This document shows positions 43,048-50,931 of a stretch of DNA of 64,000 bases, piece by piece. Both the position numbers and the translations under genes were made by a program. Origin of the DNA: an uncultured bacterium (lineage in GTDB: Bacteria > Cyanobacteriota > Vampirovibrionia > Gastranaerophilales > Gastranaerophilaceae); assembly GCA_958366705.1 (NCBI GenBank), contig CATXCB010000004.1, forward strand, positions 1 through 64,000, given 5' to 3'. Each line of letters begins with the position of its first letter. The first letter of the stretch is position 1. The notes beneath the pieces are model-generated. The model ran no database searches. It had not been told where the DNA came from and saw only the letters and a program-made list of their open reading frames with translations.

Positions 43048-43449
43048 TTATAACAGTTTTCTTCTTCTATCACCAATAGCTTTTTTAATTAACAATTGTC
43101 TGGAAACTTCAAGAGCATTATTTACTGATAAATCTTTAACTTTTTCAAAAATTTCTTTGTTTCTTAGTATATCAATAAGTTCATACCCTTTTGCTGTTAA
43201 TCTGTAATTAACATCAACAATACTGTACTCACCGCCAACACAATACACAAATCCAAATGGATACTTGGCAGGAAACGATTCCAGTAAGTTATCATCCGCC
43301 AATAACAAAATATGCCCCATAAATTTTCGTTCCAACTGACGGTTTTTTATACCCAATGCTCTCATAAGAGCATGTGAACTGATTACATAATCAGTTTCGT
43401 TTTCAATAAATAACAATATTTGTTTTATAAAATCTGAATCTAATTTCAT
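43048..43449 (-). CDS. DUF2513-like protein
   Basis: From the ATG at 43449 (AAGG 10 bases upstream; an earlier in-frame ATG at 43482 is less likely) the product has 133 residues. The start M-K-L-D-S-D-F-I-K-Q-I-L-L-F-I-E and a late L-T-A-K-G-Y-E-L-I-D-I-L-R-N-K-E-I-F match DUF2513, a small family often found in prophages and integrated elements. Function unknown. The gene at 43488 lies just upstream on the same strand, and a helix-turn-helix gene is divergent at 43863. Confidence 0.7.
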   Translation of the reverse strand: MKLDSDFIKQILLFIENETDYVISSHALMRALGIKNRQLERKFMGHILLLADDNLLESFPAKYPFGFVYCVGGEYSIVDVNYRLTAKGYELIDILRNKEIFEKVKDLSVNNALEVSRQLLIKKAIGDRRRKLL

Positions 43450-43487
43450 AACAGTTAAACCTTTTCCAAATTCTACAAACAATATAT

Positions 43488-43682
43488 CTATTTTTCAACT
43501 TTTTTGCAAATTTTTACCATAATCATATCCATTATGCTCAAAAAATAATGAATATCAGAAACAGAAACATTTTTGTTCATCTCAATAGAAACAAGTAAAA
43601 AATCAAACATATTTTTTAACTGTTTACAAAGTTTTGCAATATCACCGCCGGAACAATTCATACTATCAATCCTTATACCCAT
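43488..43682 (-). CDS. Small protein upstream of the DUF2513 gene
   Basis: This 64-residue frame may start instead at the internal ATG 43661 (57 residues). A Met-rich helical C-terminus (M-D-M-I-M-V-K-I) and a central amphipathic helix are visible. The family is unknown. It probably shares a transcript with the DUF2513 gene, and GAGTGT repeats lie upstream. Confidence 0.45.
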   Translation of the reverse strand: MGIRIDSMNCSGGDIAKLCKQLKNMFDFLLVSIEMNKNVSVSDIHYFLSIMDMIMVKICKKVEK

Positions 43683-43724
43683 ACCTCAATATATTTATCC
43701 TATAGAGTTTAAAATAAATATATT

Positions 43725-43805
43725 ACACTCATATCTATTTAACATGTATAATTATAGAGTGTAAAACACTTATGTAAATATTAAGATAAGAAATATTAAG
43801 AGTGT
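43725..43805. promoter_or_regulatory. GAGTGT repeats between divergent genes
   Basis: ACACTC (43725-43730), a dyad AGTGT-AAA-ACACT (43758-43770) and GAGTGT (43800-43805) lie between the small gene at 43488 and the HTH gene at 43863. They may be operators for that HTH protein. Confidence 0.5.
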
Positions 43806-43862
43806 TATAAATCATTATTAAATAATATTTAATCTTATATACTGATATTAAGAGGTAATATA

Positions 43863-44498
43863 ATGAATTTTAAAGAAGCATTCGGCAAAAATCTAAAACA
43901 AATCCGGAAATCAAAAAATATTACACAGGAAGCTCTTGCTGAAATGATAGGCATCCACCCGCGGCAAGTATCAAAAATAGAAACAGGGGAGCATTTTCCA
44001 AACAGTACAACACTGGAAAATATTTGTATTTCTCTATCAATTTCACCAAGAGAACTTTTTAATTTCAATTTGCAAGAAATCATTGCAGAAACAGGAACGG
44101 GAGACAAGTATACCTATAAGGCTGTAATAGAGGGAAATGTTGTCTATCTTGATAATAACAACTTCAGAAAACAAAAAGTTGAAAAAATCAATTCAACAAA
44201 CGACATTGACACAAAAATGATAAATATGGCTAAAAAAACTCAAAAGCCAATAACCGTACAATATTATAATGACAATGAAAACTACAAAAGCATTGAGTAC
44301 TACCCTGACGGTTCATACAAAATTTTAAAAGATGATAAAACATCACAAGTTGATATTCTCATAAACGAAATTGGACAGATTATAAAAAACAAAGGAATGT
44401 TTGATTATTTCAATCTGGCAGCAAAGGCGCTGGAAAATAACAACGACCTTGAAAAACTGGAATTTCTATTATCAGGAATAAAAATGGGACGTAAATAA
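43863..44498 (+). CDS. Xre-family HTH protein with a C-terminal domain
   Basis: This 211-residue protein has an N-terminal HTH_3 (about 8-65): N-I-T-Q-E-A-L-A-E-M-I-G, H-P-R-Q-V-S-K-I-E-T-G-E. The remaining 145 residues hold a beta-rich stretch with repeated Tyr (Y-Y-N-D-N-E-N-Y, Y-Y-P-D-G-S-Y) and a helical end. That part may sense a ligand or dimerise. It is divergent from the DUF2513 pair and ends at a terminator. Its HTH resembles that of the gene at 44749. Confidence 0.78.
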   Translation: MNFKEAFGKNLKQIRKSKNITQEALAEMIGIHPRQVSKIETGEHFPNSTTLENICISLSISPRELFNFNLQEIIAETGTGDKYTYKAVIEGNVVYLDNNNFRKQKVEKINSTNDIDTKMINMAKKTQKPITVQYYNDNENYKSIEYYPDGSYKILKDDKTSQVDILINEIGQIIKNKGMFDYFNLAAKALENNNDLEKLEFLLSGIKMGRK

Positions 44499-44508
44499 TT
44501 AAAGAGAA

Positions 44509-44532
44509 AAAGATGGTTGCAAAACCATCTTT
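44509..44532 (+). terminator. Rho-independent terminator after an HTH gene
   Basis: AAAGATGGTT (44509-44518) and AACCATCTTT (44523-44532) enclose GCAA and are followed by ACTTTTTC. The stop codon of the HTH gene is 11 bases upstream. Confidence 0.85.
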
Positions 44533-44748
44533 ACTTTTTCCTTCCAGCCAACTTAATATACTATTTTTTCATACTTCAATATCAAATTTAATTTAGATTT
44601 CCACCCAACTTCAATATTAAATTAACACATACAAACAGCAACAGTCTACTATCCAGTTAGGCTATTTTTGCAAATTATGAAATAATTAATATATAAAATA
44701 CCACAATTTGCTCTTTATGAATTATTGTTTATTAAATACACTTATAAA

Positions 44749-45099
44749 ATGAAGTATTTAGAGCTTTTTGCAAAAAATTTAAAACTCTATAGAAATAAAA
44801 GAAATTTAACACAAGCACAATTGGCTGAAAAATTAAACGTACATGTTTCGACAATTGCAAGAATTGAAACTGCTGAACATCAGATATCTGCTAAAAATAT
44901 TGACAGAATAATCGAAATTTTGGATGTTTCTTATGGCGAATTTTTTGACTTCCACACAATTGAGACAGAAAAGCCGGACAATAAAGCGCTTTTAGAAAAA
45001 TTATATGCTCTTGCGCAAACATTATCTGTAGAAGATTTACAATATTTCTTAATAAACATGGAAAACTTTATAGCAATACAAAAATCTAAAAAGCATTAG
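44749..45099 (+). CDS. Xre-family HTH regulator
   Basis: The frame opens at 44725, but the ATG at 44749 starts directly at the domain: M-K-Y-L-E-L-F-A-K-N-L-K-L-Y-R. HTH_3 follows with L-T-Q-A-Q-L-A-E-K-L near 20-29 and V-S-T-I-A-R-I-E-T-A-E near 33-43, then a helical tail of about 45 residues, 116 in all. Ribosome site weak. It follows the HTH gene at 43863 in the same direction but after a terminator, so it is separately expressed. Confidence 0.75.
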   Translation: MKYLELFAKNLKLYRNKRNLTQAQLAEKLNVHVSTIARIETAEHQISAKNIDRIIEILDVSYGEFFDFHTIETEKPDNKALLEKLYALAQTLSVEDLQYFLINMENFIAIQKSKKH

Positions 45100-45117
45100 A
45101 ACAATTATCGCAAGGAT

Positions 45118-45420
45118 TCTCGCCCATTTATGGGAGAGGGTGCTCGACCGCACGGGGCAATATGCCACCAGATATTGTCATGCTCGCCCTCTGCTCGTGC
45201 AGGCTCAGAATGACAAATTTACCCTCCCAAAAATTAGGTGCGCTGCGTAAATCGGCTTTACCAAGCTGACAAAGAGTTTATTGTCGGATTAGTAAATCCG
45301 ACCTACTTAACTGAGTTGTACACGAAGTATCTAAAAGAGATTCTTCTCTTCCACTCAGAATGACAGCCTCCAGAACAGCAACTTGTCATGCTGAACTTGT
45401 TTCAACATCTAGTTATGATG
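45118..45420. repeat. Cluster of interspersed repeats
   Basis: Units in order: TCTCGCCCATTTATGGGAG (45117), CGCACGGGGCAATATGCCAC (45149), a TGTCATGCTCGCCC to CTCAGAATGACA inverted unit (45176-45215), an AAATCGGCTTTACCAAGC unit running to GACCTACTTAACTG (45253-45312, matching 52739-52800), AGATTCTTCTCTTCCACTCA (45338) and TTGTCATGCTGAACTTG (45382). No gene is seen to about 45600. Confidence 0.75.
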
Positions 45421-45609
45421 CAAATTGGATTAAATCCTGAAACTTCTGGTTGCTGCGTACCTGCGCATACAGACTCAGCCGACTCGTTTCTCCCCGTCCC
45501 TTCGCTTTGTAAAGTACAGGATGATCTTGACGATATTTATATTAAACATGACAATTATTTTACTTTCGCGAATTGATAAATCCGGCTTACTGCTATGTAA
45601 TTAATCATC

Positions 45610-45794
45610 TCATTGGTGAAAAAAAAGCCAGTACACAAGCCCAATAAATGGGACACACAATATACTAACATTAATCATTTCCCTGACAGAAGCAGGAGCC
45701 ATTGGATTTGGATGTTTGCTCAATTGATAAAAATTATTGAAGCAATAACCCCCAAAACAGTTAATATAATTAGTTTCATAGTTGATTTTTTCAT
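45610..45794 (-). pseudogene. Small two-helix membrane protein, apparently frameshifted
   Basis: An ATG at 45794 reads M-K-K-S-T-M-K-L-I-I-L-T-V-L-G, a good membrane helix, but stops after 24 codons. In the adjacent frame the sequence continues L-S-K-H-P-N-P-M-A-P-A-S-V-R-E and a second helix ending W-L-F-F-H-Q at 45610. The shift falls near a T-run (about 45728-45735). A single-frame 80-codon reading from 45852 has a Cys/Tyr/Asn-rich N-terminus that looks out of frame. Only moderate support. Confidence 0.35.
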
Positions 45795-45884
45795 AACACG
45801 CAGTAGCACAAAAAGGGACTAAACAACAACAAAAGAAGACCTTAGTTAGCAAGCATTTATAAATGAATTAGAAAAATTCTATTA

Positions 45885-46109
45885 CTACTCATCAAAATCA
45901 AATAATTGTTTCATCTGTACATCAAGTATTTGTGATAATTGAATCAGTTTTCTTAAACTAATATACCTTTCAACACGTTCAATATGACCAACAAATTTTG
46001 AATTAGTTTCAAGCAATTCAGATAATTTTTCCTGTGACAAACCTTTCGCAATTCTATACTTGCGAATATTTTTACCAAGGTCTGAATAAATCTTTTCTTC
46101 AAAATTCAT
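45885..46109 (-). CDS. Xre-family HTH regulator, divergent from a 137-residue gene
   Basis: This 74-residue protein is a single HTH_3 domain: L-S-Q-E-K-L-S-E-L-L near 23-32 and recognition segment N-S-K-F-V-G-H-I-E-R-V-E near 35-46, similar to N-R-N-F-I-G-M-I-E-R-G-E of the regulator at 26313. An 18-bp palindrome with the same TTAGGT half-site lies between this gene and its divergent neighbour at 46247. Confidence 0.85.
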   Translation of the reverse strand: MNFEEKIYSDLGKNIRKYRIAKGLSQEKLSELLETNSKFVGHIERVERYISLRKLIQLSQILDVQMKQLFDFDE

Positions 46110-46182
46110 AAAAATATGATAGGTGATATCCTAACCAAGCACCACTACCGCATAAGCACCATCAAGCATAATAAAATTATTG

Positions 46183-46231
46183 TTGACATTTATAAAAAAA
46201 TAGTATACAAATATGTTAGGTATACCTAACA
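46183..46231 (+). promoter_or_regulatory. Promoter and perfect 18-bp operator palindrome
   Basis: TTGACA (46183-46188) and TATACA (46204-46209, spacer 15) point to the gene at 46247. TGTTAGGTATACCTAACA at 46214-46231 is a perfect palindrome just after the -10 box. The half-site TTAGGT also forms the dyad at 26567-26602. Confidence 0.75.
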
Positions 46232-46246
46232 CTTAAGGAGACAAAC

Positions 46247-46660
46247 ATGCAAATTACCGCAACATATAATGGATATTATCCGACACAAACAAATTTTCAA
46301 GGAATAAAAATCACACCTACAACAAAACAATGGAACGAATTAAGAGTTTTTTCCCACCACATTTATGAATACAAAAAAGGTTTAAGAAGCCTAATACTCA
46401 CAACTGAAAAAGAAGCAAACAAAAAAATCATAACAGATAGATTAGAAAGAGAAAATATATCTTATCTAATTCAAAATGTTGACGAGAAAAAAATAAATGT
46501 ATTCTTCGGTAATCCTGATTCAATAAATGTAATCAAATCCTTTAACCAACCAAAATTAAATGAATATACACCGGAACAGGATTTTATATTGGGAACATTA
46601 CTGGGATATGATAAAATTCAGCAATGCCAAAGATATTTAAAAATGCTCAAAAAAAGATAA
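46247..46660 (+). CDS. Uncharacterised protein controlled by a divergent HTH
   Basis: This 137-residue protein is of unknown family. The N-terminus has T-N-F-Q-G near 15-19, then a mixed alpha/beta region rich in Lys, Glu and Asn (I-L-T-T-E-K-E-A-N-K-K, K-I-N-V-F-F-G-N-P). There is no signal peptide or membrane span. TAAGGAG gives a strong ribosome site. It ends 42 bases before rsmI on the same strand. Confidence 0.65.
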   Translation: MQITATYNGYYPTQTNFQGIKITPTTKQWNELRVFSHHIYEYKKGLRSLILTTEKEANKKIITDRLERENISYLIQNVDEKKINVFFGNPDSINVIKSFNQPKLNEYTPEQDFILGTLLGYDKIQQCQRYLKMLKKR

Positions 46661-46702
46661 AATAACTATAGATATCATACCCCTTTGTGATAAAATCAAA
46701 AT

Positions 46703-47515
46703 ATGAAAGAATTTGATTTTTACATAGTTCCAACACCAATCGGGAATCTTGGTGATATTACACAAAGAGCAATAGATACTCTTAACTCAGTTGACATGAT
46801 TGCCTGCGAAGACAGCAGAGTTACACAAAAGCTATTGAATCACTTTAATATAAAAACAAAATGCGTTTCTTACCATAAATACAATGAGAAAGAACGAATA
46901 TCCCAAATTATTGAAATTTTAGAAAGCGGGAAAAAAATGGCTCTGGTCTCAGATGCAGGAACCCCTTTAATTTGCGATCCGGGTTCTGTTATTGTTAAAG
47001 AATTAAGAGACAGAGGATTTTCTATCACATCTTTACCCGGTGCAAATGCTGTTATAACCTTTCTTTCTCAGATTTCAAGAGAAGATGAAAAATTTTCATT
47101 TATCGGATTTCTTCCAAAAACAGAAACCCAGATACAAAATATCGTAACACATTACGAATTTGAAGATGTTGTATTTTATGAATCCCCAAATCGAATTCTA
47201 AATACATTGCGAACAATTCAAACAATAAGACCAAATGCAAAAATTGCAGTCGGAAGAGAATTAACAAAAATATTTGAAGAGATTGTTGTTAATAATATCG
47301 ACAATGTTATTGAACATTTTGAAAAAAATATATCTAAAGGTGAATTTGTCGTAATGATTTTCCGCAGCGAAAAAAATTATGAAGAAACAGATATACAAAA
47401 CAAAATAAAACTACTACAGAACAAAGGTTTCAGCGGAAAAGATATTTCTATTGTTTTATCTGAATTATACGGATTTAATAAAAATAAAATTTACAAAATG
47501 ACTGTTGGTAAATAG
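46703..47515 (+). CDS. rsmI: 16S rRNA (cytidine(1402)-2'-O)-methyltransferase
   Basis: This 270-residue tetrapyrrole-methylase-fold enzyme modifies C1402 in the ribosomal P site. Signature segments are V-P-T-P-I-G-N-L-G-D-I-T near 8-19, A-C-E-D-S-R-V-T near 34-41, L-V-S-D-A-G-T-P near 80-87, L-P-G-A-N-A near 112-117 and F-Y-E-S-P-N-R near 155-161. The C-terminal domain of about 45 residues is present. Confidence 0.95.
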   Translation: MKEFDFYIVPTPIGNLGDITQRAIDTLNSVDMIACEDSRVTQKLLNHFNIKTKCVSYHKYNEKERISQIIEILESGKKMALVSDAGTPLICDPGSVIVKELRDRGFSITSLPGANAVITFLSQISREDEKFSFIGFLPKTETQIQNIVTHYEFEDVVFYESPNRILNTLRTIQTIRPNAKIAVGRELTKIFEEIVVNNIDNVIEHFEKNISKGEFVVMIFRSEKNYEETDIQNKIKLLQNKGFSGKDISIVLSELYGFNKNKIYKMTVGK

Positions 47516-47597
47516 TTGTAAAATTTTTGTACTTTTTTTTTCATTTATGCTACAATTTTGTTGGAGAATAGTGAGAGTTTGTTAAGGAACTGTATTT

Positions 47598-49610
47598 TTG
47601 AAATTTGACGTCACAAAAAAATTATTATCAGCAATAATCCTGGTCTTGATGACACAAACTACAAGCTTGGCCGTTGAAGATGTCTGGGGTGGTATGGGTC
47701 TGACTGATGATGCCGTAAAGTATAACAATGACTACGCAAACACTGTTTTTGACAGGTATACAAACTATTCGGATAATAAAACTCCTGATTATTCTCAAGG
47801 AAAATACCCCACAGATTTATCTTCCAAAACAACTCCAAATAGCCAGCTCGATAAAGAAAAAAGGACGATTAAAGAAATAGAATTTTACGGGCTGAACTCC
47901 ATTACCCAAAACGAATTAATGGAAAAATTGCAAATGAAACAAGGAGGAGAATACTCCCGTGATTTAATGCAAAATGACCTGAAAACAATATATGAAACAG
48001 GCTATTTTACAGAAAACATGAAAGCAATCCCGTCAGTAAATGGAGATGGAACCGTTAATGTTAAAATTGTTGTTGAAGAAAATATTCCTGTAAAAGATTT
48101 TACAATTGAAGGAAACACTGTAGTTCCAACAGAAGATATTCTGGCTACTCTTGACGGAATGAAAGGTAAACCGCAAAATATAGCAAAATTAAATATAGCA
48201 ATCTCACAAATTCAAGAATTATACAATTCTAAAGGTTATATTCTGGCCAGAGTAGACTCTGTAACCGATGACCCTGACGGCACAATTAATATCAGTATCA
48301 AAGAAGGTATTATTGACAAAATTATGATTGAAGGTAATGAAAAAACCAAAGATTATATTCTTGCCCGTAATATTTTAACTGAACCCGGTATGATATATAA
48401 CGAAAACAGGGTTAAAGAAGATTTAGTAAGATTATATGCAACTCAAGCATTCAAAGATGTAACAAGAGAAATTGAACCGAGTGATGAAATTCCTGATGCT
48501 TACGATATAACAATAAAAATTCAGGAACAAAGAACTGCAAGCGTATCTGTTGGCGGTGGTGTAGATACAGTAACAGGCTTGTTCGGTTCACTCGGAATTT
48601 CTGAAAATAACTTCCGCGGACGCTGCGAAAGATTATCTTTGACAGGTTTGGCCGGTACCGGTGTAATCCTTAATGATTCATCCGTCAAAGACCACATGAA
48701 TATCCAGGCTGAATTAAGTTACTTCAAACCATATTTTTATAATGCAGACACCTCTTTGAATACAAGAATCTTCTTTAGAGACTTTGGTTCATATCAGGTT
48801 CCTCTTGCAGTTGAAAGAAGATATGGTGCAGAAATGACTGTTGCACATAAATTAAAGAGAAATAGACACGCAACTGCTACATTTAGTTTGGGAGCTGAAA
48901 ATATTGATGTTTCAGAAGGAGATTTTAAAGGAATATCAGCACTTTATAACAAATATAATATACCAATATCAGAACGTGCTAAACAGTTAGAAGGCGGTTT
49001 ATTCCTGTCATTAAGTCCTGCTTTATTATATGATACAAGAGATTCTGCAACTGTAACAAGACACGGTACAATGGCAAGCATTAGATTTGATGAAAATATT
49101 GGTCTTAACGGATTTGATAAAACAAATGGTAAATTGACAGGTATGATTAAACAATACATACCAATTGCTAAAAAATCATCTTTGTCATTCACAGTTAAAG
49201 GTGGTGGCGCAATACATGGAGATATTCCGGAAGTTATGGCATATCGTTTAGGTGGACCATATACAGTTAGAGGATTCAAAATGAGTGGTGTTGGTACAGG
49301 TAATGCCTTTATCATGGGTTCTGCAGAATTTGCCACTCCTATTCCATTCTTGGACAGAACAAGAATTGCATTCCTTAATAACTTGAGATTCACTGTTTGG
49401 GCTGATGCAGGTAAAGTATTTGATGGTACAGTTTCCAATGATATTTATGACAGACCTATGTATGCAATTTCTGCCGGTGTCGGTTTGAAAATATACATTC
49501 CAGGGATGGGACCTTTGTCAGTCGACTACGGTATCCCTCTTACCAATCCGGGAGACAATGGTTCTCCTAACGGATACTTCACATTTGGTGTAGGTGATTT
49601 ATTATACTAA
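47598..49610 (+). CDS. bamA: Outer membrane assembly factor BamA/Omp85
   Basis: This 670-residue outer-membrane insertase begins with TTG after AAGGA. It has a signal peptide (about 1-26, A-V-E-D), a linker, then POTRA domains: I-K-E-I-E-F-Y-G-L near 91-99, V-K-D-F-T-I-E-G-N near 165-173 and I-D-K-I-M-I-E-G-N near 238-246. The 16-strand barrel follows from about 320, with V-R-G-F near 560 (lid-loop VRGF motif) and a final aromatic strand. Three recognisable POTRAs match cyanobacterial-type Omp85. skp follows by 21 bases. Confidence 0.95.
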   Translation: MKFDVTKKLLSAIILVLMTQTTSLAVEDVWGGMGLTDDAVKYNNDYANTVFDRYTNYSDNKTPDYSQGKYPTDLSSKTTPNSQLDKEKRTIKEIEFYGLNSITQNELMEKLQMKQGGEYSRDLMQNDLKTIYETGYFTENMKAIPSVNGDGTVNVKIVVEENIPVKDFTIEGNTVVPTEDILATLDGMKGKPQNIAKLNIAISQIQELYNSKGYILARVDSVTDDPDGTINISIKEGIIDKIMIEGNEKTKDYILARNILTEPGMIYNENRVKEDLVRLYATQAFKDVTREIEPSDEIPDAYDITIKIQEQRTASVSVGGGVDTVTGLFGSLGISENNFRGRCERLSLTGLAGTGVILNDSSVKDHMNIQAELSYFKPYFYNADTSLNTRIFFRDFGSYQVPLAVERRYGAEMTVAHKLKRNRHATATFSLGAENIDVSEGDFKGISALYNKYNIPISERAKQLEGGLFLSLSPALLYDTRDSATVTRHGTMASIRFDENIGLNGFDKTNGKLTGMIKQYIPIAKKSSLSFTVKGGGAIHGDIPEVMAYRLGGPYTVRGFKMSGVGTGNAFIMGSAEFATPIPFLDRTRIAFLNNLRFTVWADAGKVFDGTVSNDIYDRPMYAISAGVGLKIYIPGMGPLSVDYGIPLTNPGDNGSPNGYFTFGVGDLLY

Positions 49611-49631
49611 TAAAATAAAATAGGAGGATTT

Positions 49632-50081
49632 ATGAAAAAATTAAAATTAATGGCTTTAGTATTAGCTGCCGGATTATCAATCACAATTGCTAATCAAGCT
49701 AACGCTGAAATCGGTTATTTAAATTATCAAAAAGTTTTGGATAACTATCCGGCTGCTCAACAAGCAGTAAAAGAAATTGATGCAAAAAGCTTAGAACTTC
49801 AACAATATATGGTTGATAAAGAAAAACAATACAAAGCTCTGGATACTCCACTAAAAAAACAAAACTTTGAAACTCAAACTGCTAACGAATTTAAAACAAA
49901 ACAAGAAGCTTTGTTTAAACTAAGAAATGACAAAGAAGCTCAAATTTTAAATCAAGTTCAGACAGCAGCAAAAGCTATTATGGTTTCACAAAAACTTGAT
50001 GCAGTTGTAGCAGATCAGGTAATTTTTGTCGGCGGTGTTGATATTACTGATTTAATTATTCAAAAATTAAAAGGACAATAG
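49632..50081 (+). CDS. skp: Periplasmic chaperone, OmpH/Skp family
   Basis: This 149-residue protein delivers unfolded outer-membrane proteins to BamA. Signal peptide to A-N-A (about 26), then I-G-Y-L-N-Y-Q-K-V and the long tentacle coiled coil (about 40-125), ending in a short beta segment V-D-I-T-D-L-I. It follows bamA by 21 bases with AGGAGG, so the two are cotranscribed and end at the hairpin at 50096. Confidence 0.92.
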   Translation: MKKLKLMALVLAAGLSITIANQANAEIGYLNYQKVLDNYPAAQQAVKEIDAKSLELQQYMVDKEKQYKALDTPLKKQNFETQTANEFKTKQEALFKLRNDKEAQILNQVQTAAKAIMVSQKLDAVVADQVIFVGGVDITDLIIQKLKGQ

Positions 50082-50095
50082 GAACAAATTATAAT

Positions 50096-50132
50096 ATAAG
50101 CGGATAAATTATTATCGTAATTATCCGCTTAT
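50096..50132 (+). terminator. Terminator of the bamA-skp operon
   Basis: ATAAGCGGATAA (50096-50107) pairs perfectly with TTATCCGCTTAT (50121-50132). The T-tract is weak, but the stem directly follows the skp stop. Confidence 0.75.
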
Positions 50133-50168
50133 TATATGTTTAACCTGATATTTAAAAAGAGGCGGCTA

Positions 50169-50927
50169 ATGAACTATTCAGAAGATGAAAGACAATACCA
50201 CATAGGTTTAAAAGAAGGAGATGTCGGCAAGTATGTAATTTTACCGGGAGATCCTAAACGTTGCAAAAAGATTGCACAATATTTTGAAAATCCACAGCTG
50301 GTTGCAGATAATCGTGAATATGTTACATATACAGGGTACTTAGACGGAGAAAAGGTAAGTGTTACATCCACCGGAATTGGCGGCCCATCAGCTGCTATCG
50401 CAATGGAAGAACTTGTTAAAGTTGGAGCCACACATTTTATTCGTGTAGGAACCTGCGGCGGTATGGATATTAATGTGAAAGGCGGAGATGTAGTAGTTGC
50501 AACCGCAGCTATACGTATGGAGGGAACAAGTAAAGAATATGCTCCAATCGAATTTCCTGCAGTAGCAAATCTTGAAATAACCAACGCTCTTGTTGAATCA
50601 GCCAAACAGCTTGGTTATACCTGCCACACAGGGGTAGTTCAATGCAAAGATTCTTTCTATGGTCAGCACAGCGCAGATAAAATGCCTGTAAGTTATGAAT
50701 TACAAAATAAATGGGAAGCTTGGAAAAAACTCGGATGTTTAGCTTCAGAAATGGAATCCGCTGCACTTTTTATTGTTGCAAGCTATCTTGGGGTTAAAGT
50801 AGGTTCAGTATTTTTGACTGTAGCAAACCAGGAAAGAGAAAAACAAAATCTTGAAAATCCGGTTGTCCACGATACTGAAAAAGCAATAAAAACTGCAATA
50901 GAAGCAATAAAAAAATTAAAAGGATAA
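50169..50927 (+). CDS. udp: Uridine phosphorylase-type nucleoside phosphorylase
   Basis: This is a PNP/UDP-family enzyme that splits uridine (or a related nucleoside) with phosphate. The start at 50169 has AGAGG; an earlier in-frame ATG at 50136 falls just after the terminator. Motifs: Y-H-I-G-L near 12-16, L-P-G-D-P-K-R (phosphate binding), R-V-G-T-C-G-G and the ribose-binding E-M-E-S-A-A-L. The length of 252 residues is typical. It is followed 4 bases later by the FlhA-domain gene. Confidence 0.9.
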   Translation: MNYSEDERQYHIGLKEGDVGKYVILPGDPKRCKKIAQYFENPQLVADNREYVTYTGYLDGEKVSVTSTGIGGPSAAIAMEELVKVGATHFIRVGTCGGMDINVKGGDVVVATAAIRMEGTSKEYAPIEFPAVANLEITNALVESAKQLGYTCHTGVVQCKDSFYGQHSADKMPVSYELQNKWEAWKKLGCLASEMESAALFIVASYLGVKVGSVFLTVANQEREKQNLENPVVHDTEKAIKTAIEAIKKLKG

Positions 50928-50931
50928 TATT

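Noticed and set aside
45388..45576. 62-codon frame on the plus strand
   Set aside because: It is the translation of interspersed repeats with no ribosome site.
45613..45822. 69-codon plus-strand frame
   Set aside because: It is antisense to the likelier two-helix membrane protein remnant, and its sequence has no start signal.
48944..49438. 164-codon antisense frame in bamA
   Set aside because: It is a shadow of a strongly supported gene. Similar antisense frames in gatA, mutL, udp and lptF/G-type genes were dropped for the same reason.
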